Assembly (NCBI GenBank): GCA_003541985.1
Contig: DPLM01000319.1
Location: 1 to 8,633 of the forward strand
Direction of reading: 5' to 3'
Length of the DNA stretch: 8,633 nucleotides
Origin: Deltaproteobacteria bacterium
Lineage (GTDB): Bacteria; SAR324; NAC60-12
Shown here in pieces: positions 5,801-8,633 of the stretch. Position numbers and translations under genes: made by a program. The notes beneath the pieces were generated by a model, which made no database searches, was not told where the DNA came from, and saw only the letters and a list, made by a program, of their open reading frames with translations. Within the stretch, counting starts at the first letter, position 1, and each line of letters begins with the position of its first letter.

Positions 5801-7410
5801 AAAACGATCGGCTAGTTTGCCTTGGTGGAAACACTCCTCAAGAAAGCTATTTGAATGCTATGAGCATCATCAGAATAGCTGAGATTGAAGGGGTAGATGC
5901 CATTCATCCTGGAATTGGCTTTCTCTCAGAATCAACACAATATGCCCGTATTTGTCGTGAACATGGCCTAAACTTTATTGGACCGCGTTCTGATAACATG
6001 GACTTGATGGGTAATAAATCTAATGCGATCAATACAGCAAAGCGGCTTAATATTCCTGTTGTTCCTGGAAGTGAAGGTGCCTTAGCAAATCTATCAGAGG
6101 CTTCCAACGTAGCGGAAGTAATCGGGTATCCTGTACTGATCAAGGCCGCCCATGGTGGGGGTGGCAAAGGCATTGCGGTTGTCGAACAGCCAGGTCAATT
6201 GGAACTGATGTTTATTCGAATGTCGAAAGAAGCACTAAATGCCTTTGGCAACGGTGATTTGTATTTAGAAAAATTCATTCGCTCATTGAGACACTTGGAA
6301 GTCCAAGTTCTTCGTGACCTTCGGGGCAATTCTCATTTGCTAGGTATTCGAGACTGTTCGGTCCAGCGAAATTATCAGAAACTCATTGAAGAGAGTGCAT
6401 TTGATCTGCCACAGAAAATTGAGGATCAGCTTTTCAAATACTCTAGAAAATTGATTGATGAAATTGATTATATTGGGGCAGGAACTGTTGAATTTATTTA
6501 CGATTTAGGAGAGCAAAAGATCTTCTTCATGGAGATGAATACACGCCTTCAGGTGGAACATCCCGTCTCTGAAATGGTCACTGGGGTGGACTTGGTTGAT
6601 CAACAGTTCTCAGTAGCGAAAGGCAACAGCCTTGAAGCCCTGGAAGTCAGGCCAAATGGGCATGCTATGGAACTTCGGATTAATGCAGAAAGAGTTGATT
6701 TAGACTCTTCAGGTTCCCTTCGTTTTGTGCCAGATCCCGGCAGAGTGACTGAAGCCTACTTCCCTGCGGAAGAAAATATCCGAATTCTTCAAGCTGTGAC
6801 CAATGGCTCAATGGTTTCTCCGTTCTACGACTCTCTTGTAGCCCAAATCATCGCCTGGGGAGATGACCGCAAAGACGCGATTGAACTGCTAATTGATTAC
6901 TTGAGTAGAGTGAAGATTCATGGCATTTCCACAAATCTGGTATTAGCAAAGAAAATTTTGCAGGATCAGGATTTTCAGGAGGGGAATTTTGACACTCGCT
7001 ATCTAAATGGACTGTTTTCAAGAATCAACTCCCAAGAGCTAATTAAGGAATCTAAGCTTGAAGCTGGTGGCTCTGCCGTTTCGCTAGATGAGTCCAGTGT
7101 GCGTTTTGAGAGTTCGAAAGAGTGGAAAATTCTTTCACCACAAATGGGAGGCTTTTACCGTTCTCCTTCTCCTGAGACTCCTTCATTGGTAGAAGAAGGC
7201 AGCGTTATTAATCTCCAGACTCCGCTCTGCTTGCTAGAATCCATGAAAGTTTTTAACGAGATTTCTCTTAACTCCTTCAAAACTTTGGACGGGAAATCGC
7301 TCTACCCTGAGGATCAGCAATTTCGCATCACGAGAGTTCTGGCAGAAGACCAACAAACAGTAAACCAAGGTGATCTACTGTTTGTGATGGAGTCAATTAC
7401 GCCAAATTAA
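2860..7410 (+). CDS. Single-chain acetyl-CoA carboxylase (CT-alpha, linker, CT-beta, biotin carboxylase, biotinyl domain)
   Basis: The 1516-residue product would make malonyl-CoA from acetyl-CoA, bicarbonate and ATP, the first step of fatty-acid synthesis. Numbering is from ATG 2860. The AccA-like alpha half (about 20-300) has FIDTPGA at 159-165 and GAGYSGGA at 200-207. Residues 345-695 are a helical, Leu/Phe/Lys/Glu-rich stretch I do not recognise. The AccD-like beta half (about 700-880) has DCVGGAQASF at 817-826 and IPFAGQ at 842-847; the AccD zinc ribbon is absent. Biotin carboxylase spans about 937-1388 with its key residues retained: Lys1053, Lys1095, GGGGKG 1099-1104, His1145, Lys1174, Glu1211, Glu1225, Asn1227, Arg1229 and Arg1273. 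The C-terminal AccB-type domain has GGFYRSPSP (1430-1438) and LLESMKV, with biotin on Lys1463. The frame also opens at ATG 2758, inside the ParA gene. I prefer ATG 2860, 25 bases after the ParA stop, although it has no clear Shine-Dalgarno; ATG 2929 is also possible. Other acyl-CoA substrates cannot be excluded, but the alpha/beta split favours acetyl-CoA. Confidence 0.85.
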   Translation: MPESPVSARKTPPTLSAFQRAEAMSHDLSQLPGKGPSYLNDANLNGLLSKDSIEEQIQWLRRLDVDSYIQRVVNPSENQKRLSTAEVIQQLGGNIIQEETEGPLYLAEVEFQIGALRRRIGFVAQDHRVQHGTWDPSHHWRAAEKLGFFAIHSMPVVTFIDTPGAVATAEANLENQSHSISFLIAEMANLQLPTIGIVFGAGYSGGAIPLATTNVLLATKDGVFNTIHPKGLSNIARKYNLSWQECAKFMGVSSYELYSSGYFDGIIDFSLDQPGKISNLREAILSGIEITEQNARLFLKENSFLFDHYRENIGHYLNPSELQIVANRRTHKPPTGTLNVFGSAYRFMRGLKMRQKIQSESLKNYSRLSSKTAKAPIGTLTERIEHERQEKFKKWLQAPIELRYQEELNKRYQRFLETKAERDVERTKLFAFFVGDPKDNFEKALEELTLEVLIYLYNFWKDSTRENMIQLHDFLREATLSEIHENPSLLDVLLVPEVNQSLQQNFQNILLFDMLYDGVIESLPMIAGELKGTNHISQQSVEKLFENSFNIALKEFEKMELKLEGDWVRQSFFKWLAQFIAQKNCDTVMATISGWKRIVYPRMSPPLFGVVRYYFSGLLPSLYKAQLGESKFQGKITPRNIGIKDFWNRLDQAYKDLLIQNLLRDYKRNHIEPKHILKRYFTNFKELNGEKITANPVNFPGFRQAIEQALDNGITPCGVVTGIANFTDSKATTKVGLVLSNTLFQAGAFDMASCEKVCLLLNECAQRNLPVIFFISSAGMQTKEGAGSLFSMATMNDRLTRIVKDHDLPIVCFGFRDCVGGAQASFVTHLLVKTYYLSGAQIPFAGQLVVESHLPASSTLANYLSQKEGTMDGLVENPFDEQIDHALRKIDPSIPMPKLSIQEVISRTLTGEYNLSAQRDQEVESLEKVEMMQSEIKRVLVHARGCTAARLIQASQEHGLEVVLVQSDPDMESYPAQLLRENDRLVCLGGNTPQESYLNAMSIIRIAEIEGVDAIHPGIGFLSESTQYARICREHGLNFIGPRSDNMDLMGNKSNAINTAKRLNIPVVPGSEGALANLSEASNVAEVIGYPVLIKAAHGGGGKGIAVVEQPGQLELMFIRMSKEALNAFGNGDLYLEKFIRSLRHLEVQVLRDLRGNSHLLGIRDCSVQRNYQKLIEESAFDLPQKIEDQLFKYSRKLIDEIDYIGAGTVEFIYDLGEQKIFFMEMNTRLQVEHPVSEMVTGVDLVDQQFSVAKGNSLEALEVRPNGHAMELRINAERVDLDSSGSLRFVPDPGRVTEAYFPAEENIRILQAVTNGSMVSPFYDSLVAQIIAWGDDRKDAIELLIDYLSRVKIHGISTNLVLAKKILQDQDFQEGNFDTRYLNGLFSRINSQELIKESKLEAGGSAVSLDESSVRFESSKEWKILSPQMGGFYRSPSPETPSLVEEGSVINLQTPLCLLESMKVFNEISLNSFKTLDGKSLYPEDQQFRITRVLAEDQQTVNQGDLLFVMESITPN

Positions 7411-7510
7411 GAAAAATAATTGTTCGAGAGCAGATAGAAATGTCAGACTAGAGAGAGAATCTATTAGGGAAAGAGAACCCCATCTTAAGATGAAGCTTGT
7501 ATTATCAAAT
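7411..7510. other. Convergent intergenic spacer with short palindrome
   Basis: This spacer separates the convergent carboxylase and sucD genes. It contains a perfect 12-base palindrome, CATCTTAAGATG, at 7481-7492. GGG (7467-7469) and CCC (7478-7480) flank an A/G-rich loop. Neither is followed by a T-run in the correct orientation, so I cannot call a standard intrinsic terminator for either operon. Confidence 0.5.
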
Positions 7511-8383
7511 TTATTTTTTCAGAACCTCAACCATCTTCTCTCCAATATCAGCAAGCGTTGGTACCACATGAATACCAGCATCTTGCAGTGCAGCCATTTT
7601 TTCGGCAGCAGTACCTCTGCCACCAGAAATAATTGCACCGGCATGGCCCATCCTCCGCCCGGGAGGAGCGGTTTGCCCTGCGATGAAGCTAACAATTGGC
7701 TTGGTTACAGATTCTTTGACGAAAGCAGCTGCCTGTTCTTCAGCGTCTCCGCCAATCTCGCCAATCATCACAATCGCTTCAGTTCCAGGATCATCCTGAA
7801 ACATCCGCAGACAATCAATAAAATTAGTCCCGTTTACGGGATCTCCCCCAATTCCGATGCAAGTACTCTGACCTAGACCTACCCCACTGAGCTGTCCCAC
7901 AGCCTCGTAAGTCAAAGTTCCGGAACGTGAGACCACACCAATTTTACCAGGCTGATGAATGCTTCCTGGCATGATGCCAATTTTGCATTCTCCCGGAGTG
8001 ATGACCCCCGGACAGTTGGGCCCAATCAATCTGACTCCCTGGCGTTTTACATAATTTACTGCACTCACCATATCTTTGACAGGCACTCCTTCGGTAATCG
8101 CCACAATGAGTGGAATTTTGAATGCAGCTGCCTCAATAATAGCATTTGCGGCAAATGGAGGTGGAACGAAAATCATGGTTGCATTCGCCCCTGTAGCCTC
8201 CACTGCCTGTTTCACAGTGTTGAAAATTGGAACACCTTCGAAATCTTGCCCACCCTTGCCAGGGGTCACTCCACTGACAATATTGGTTCCATAATCCCTA
8301 CAACTATGGGTATGCAATTGCCCTTGGGATCCAGTAATTCCCTGAACCAAGACTCGTGTTTCGCTGTTGACGAGGACTGTCAT
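7511..8383 (-). CDS. sucD: Succinate-CoA ligase (succinyl-CoA synthetase) alpha subunit
   Basis: The 290-residue protein has essentially the length of E. coli SucD. With SucC it interconverts succinyl-CoA and succinate, coupled to ADP or GDP phosphorylation in the TCA cycle. The CoA-binding Rossmann domain is at the N-terminus, with GITGSQG at 15-21 and PGKGG at 41-45. IGPNCPGVITPG (120-131) precedes the ligase half. GEIGG begins at 208, with Glu209 in the place of the glutamate that stabilises the phosphohistidine. GRRMGHAGAI (242-251) carries the phosphorylated His247. All catalytic motifs are intact. It lies 31 bases after sucC on the same strand, with a good ribosome binding site, so the two genes form an operon. 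It is convergent to the carboxylase operon. Confidence 0.97.
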   Translation of the reverse strand: MTVLVNSETRVLVQGITGSQGQLHTHSCRDYGTNIVSGVTPGKGGQDFEGVPIFNTVKQAVEATGANATMIFVPPPFAANAIIEAAAFKIPLIVAITEGVPVKDMVSAVNYVKRQGVRLIGPNCPGVITPGECKIGIMPGSIHQPGKIGVVSRSGTLTYEAVGQLSGVGLGQSTCIGIGGDPVNGTNFIDCLRMFQDDPGTEAIVMIGEIGGDAEEQAAAFVKESVTKPIVSFIAGQTAPPGRRMGHAGAIISGGRGTAAEKMAALQDAGIHVVPTLADIGEKMVEVLKK

Positions 8384-8387
8384 ACTT

Positions 8388-8393
8388 TCCTTT
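8388..8393 (-). promoter_or_regulatory. Ribosome binding site of sucD
   Basis: On the minus strand AAAGGA lies four bases before the sucD ATG, in the short sucC-sucD gap. It supports the chosen start. Confidence 0.6.
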
Positions 8394-8414
8394 CAATACT
8401 TAATTAAGGGGTGA

Positions 8415-8633
8415 TCAGGCAACAGCGGCAACTGCTTTTTCGGCAGCGTCTCTTAACCCATCTGCCATTCGGAGGCGAGTACCAAGACCAGAATCATTCA
8501 CGATCTGATGCGCTTCTGCAGCATTAGTTCCTTCCAAACGAACCACAACCGGCATCTTTAGGTCAACATTCTTAATTGCAGCAACAACACCCGCAGCGAC
8601 CATGTCACACCTCACAATCCCACCAAAAATATT
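8415..8633 (-). CDS. sucC: Succinate-CoA ligase beta subunit, C-terminal part
   Basis: Only the last 72 codons are in the window; the gene continues past the right edge, so its start is not visible. The fragment begins NIFGGIVRCD, the signature loop of the SucC ligase domain. It continues through MPVVVRLEGTNAAEA, as in E. coli SucC (VPVVVRLEGNNAE), to a C-terminal DAAEKAVAAVA helix. The stop codon is TGA at 8415-8417. The beta subunit binds the nucleotide through an ATP-grasp domain that lies outside this window, so ADP versus GDP preference cannot be judged. The order sucC then sucD is the usual bacterial operon. Confidence 0.95.
   Translation of the reverse strand, partial: NIFGGIVRCDMVAAGVVAAIKNVDLKMPVVVRLEGTNAAEAHQIVNDSGLGTRLRMADGLRDAAEKAVAAVA

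Noticed and set aside
4081..6173. Several 60-90 codon minus-strand frames inside the carboxylase
   Set aside because: They lie wholly within conserved coding sequence on the other strand and encode unrecognisable, low-quality peptides.
7461..7520. Intrinsic terminator formed by the palindrome and the T-rich sucD end
   Set aside because: The stem is only four bases with a TTAA loop, and the T-rich stretch is too far away and lies within the sucD coding end.
7490..8407. Plus-strand frames opposite sucD
   Set aside because: They are shadows of sucD, whose catalytic motifs and ribosome binding site are clear.

Overview
The window reads as a chromosomal segment of a moderately AT-rich, probably Gram-negative bacterium. 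The layout is unlike enterics or Firmicutes. The long fused carboxylase and the CHAD-ParA pair suggest a deltaproteobacterial or SAR324-like lineage, but that is a weak inference from gene content only.

Bases 1-507 hold no intact full-length gene. At the left edge (3-248) is a short frame that closely resembles the N-terminal half of the DUF1874 / STIV-B116 family (viral AcrIII-1 and host Crn2 cyclic-tetra-adenylate ring nucleases). It is broken by an in-frame stop and appears to be a decayed remnant. A plausible sigma70-type promoter (393-422) with a small inverted repeat in its spacer then leads into a three-gene plus-strand operon.

The operon (508-7410) contains a CHAD-domain protein with a degenerate CYTH-like N-terminus, a ParA/MinD-like ATPase whose ATG overlaps the CHAD stop by one base, and a giant single-chain biotin-dependent carboxylase 25 bases after the ATPase. 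The carboxylase carries every activity of acetyl-CoA carboxylase in one 1516-residue polypeptide. The order is carboxyltransferase alpha, a long helical linker of unknown function, carboxyltransferase beta, biotin carboxylase, and biotinyl carrier. This is the most notable feature of the window. CHAD domains bind polyphosphate and ParA ATPases position large cargoes, so the first two genes could form a polyphosphate-related positioning pair. A functional link to malonyl-CoA synthesis is suggested only by the operon.

Convergent to the operon, after a 100-base gap, lies an ordinary minus-strand sucC-sucD operon encoding succinate-CoA ligase. sucD (7511-8383) is complete. sucC enters from beyond the right edge and only its last 72 codons are present. 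The succinate-CoA ligase genes are normal housekeeping genes of the TCA cycle.
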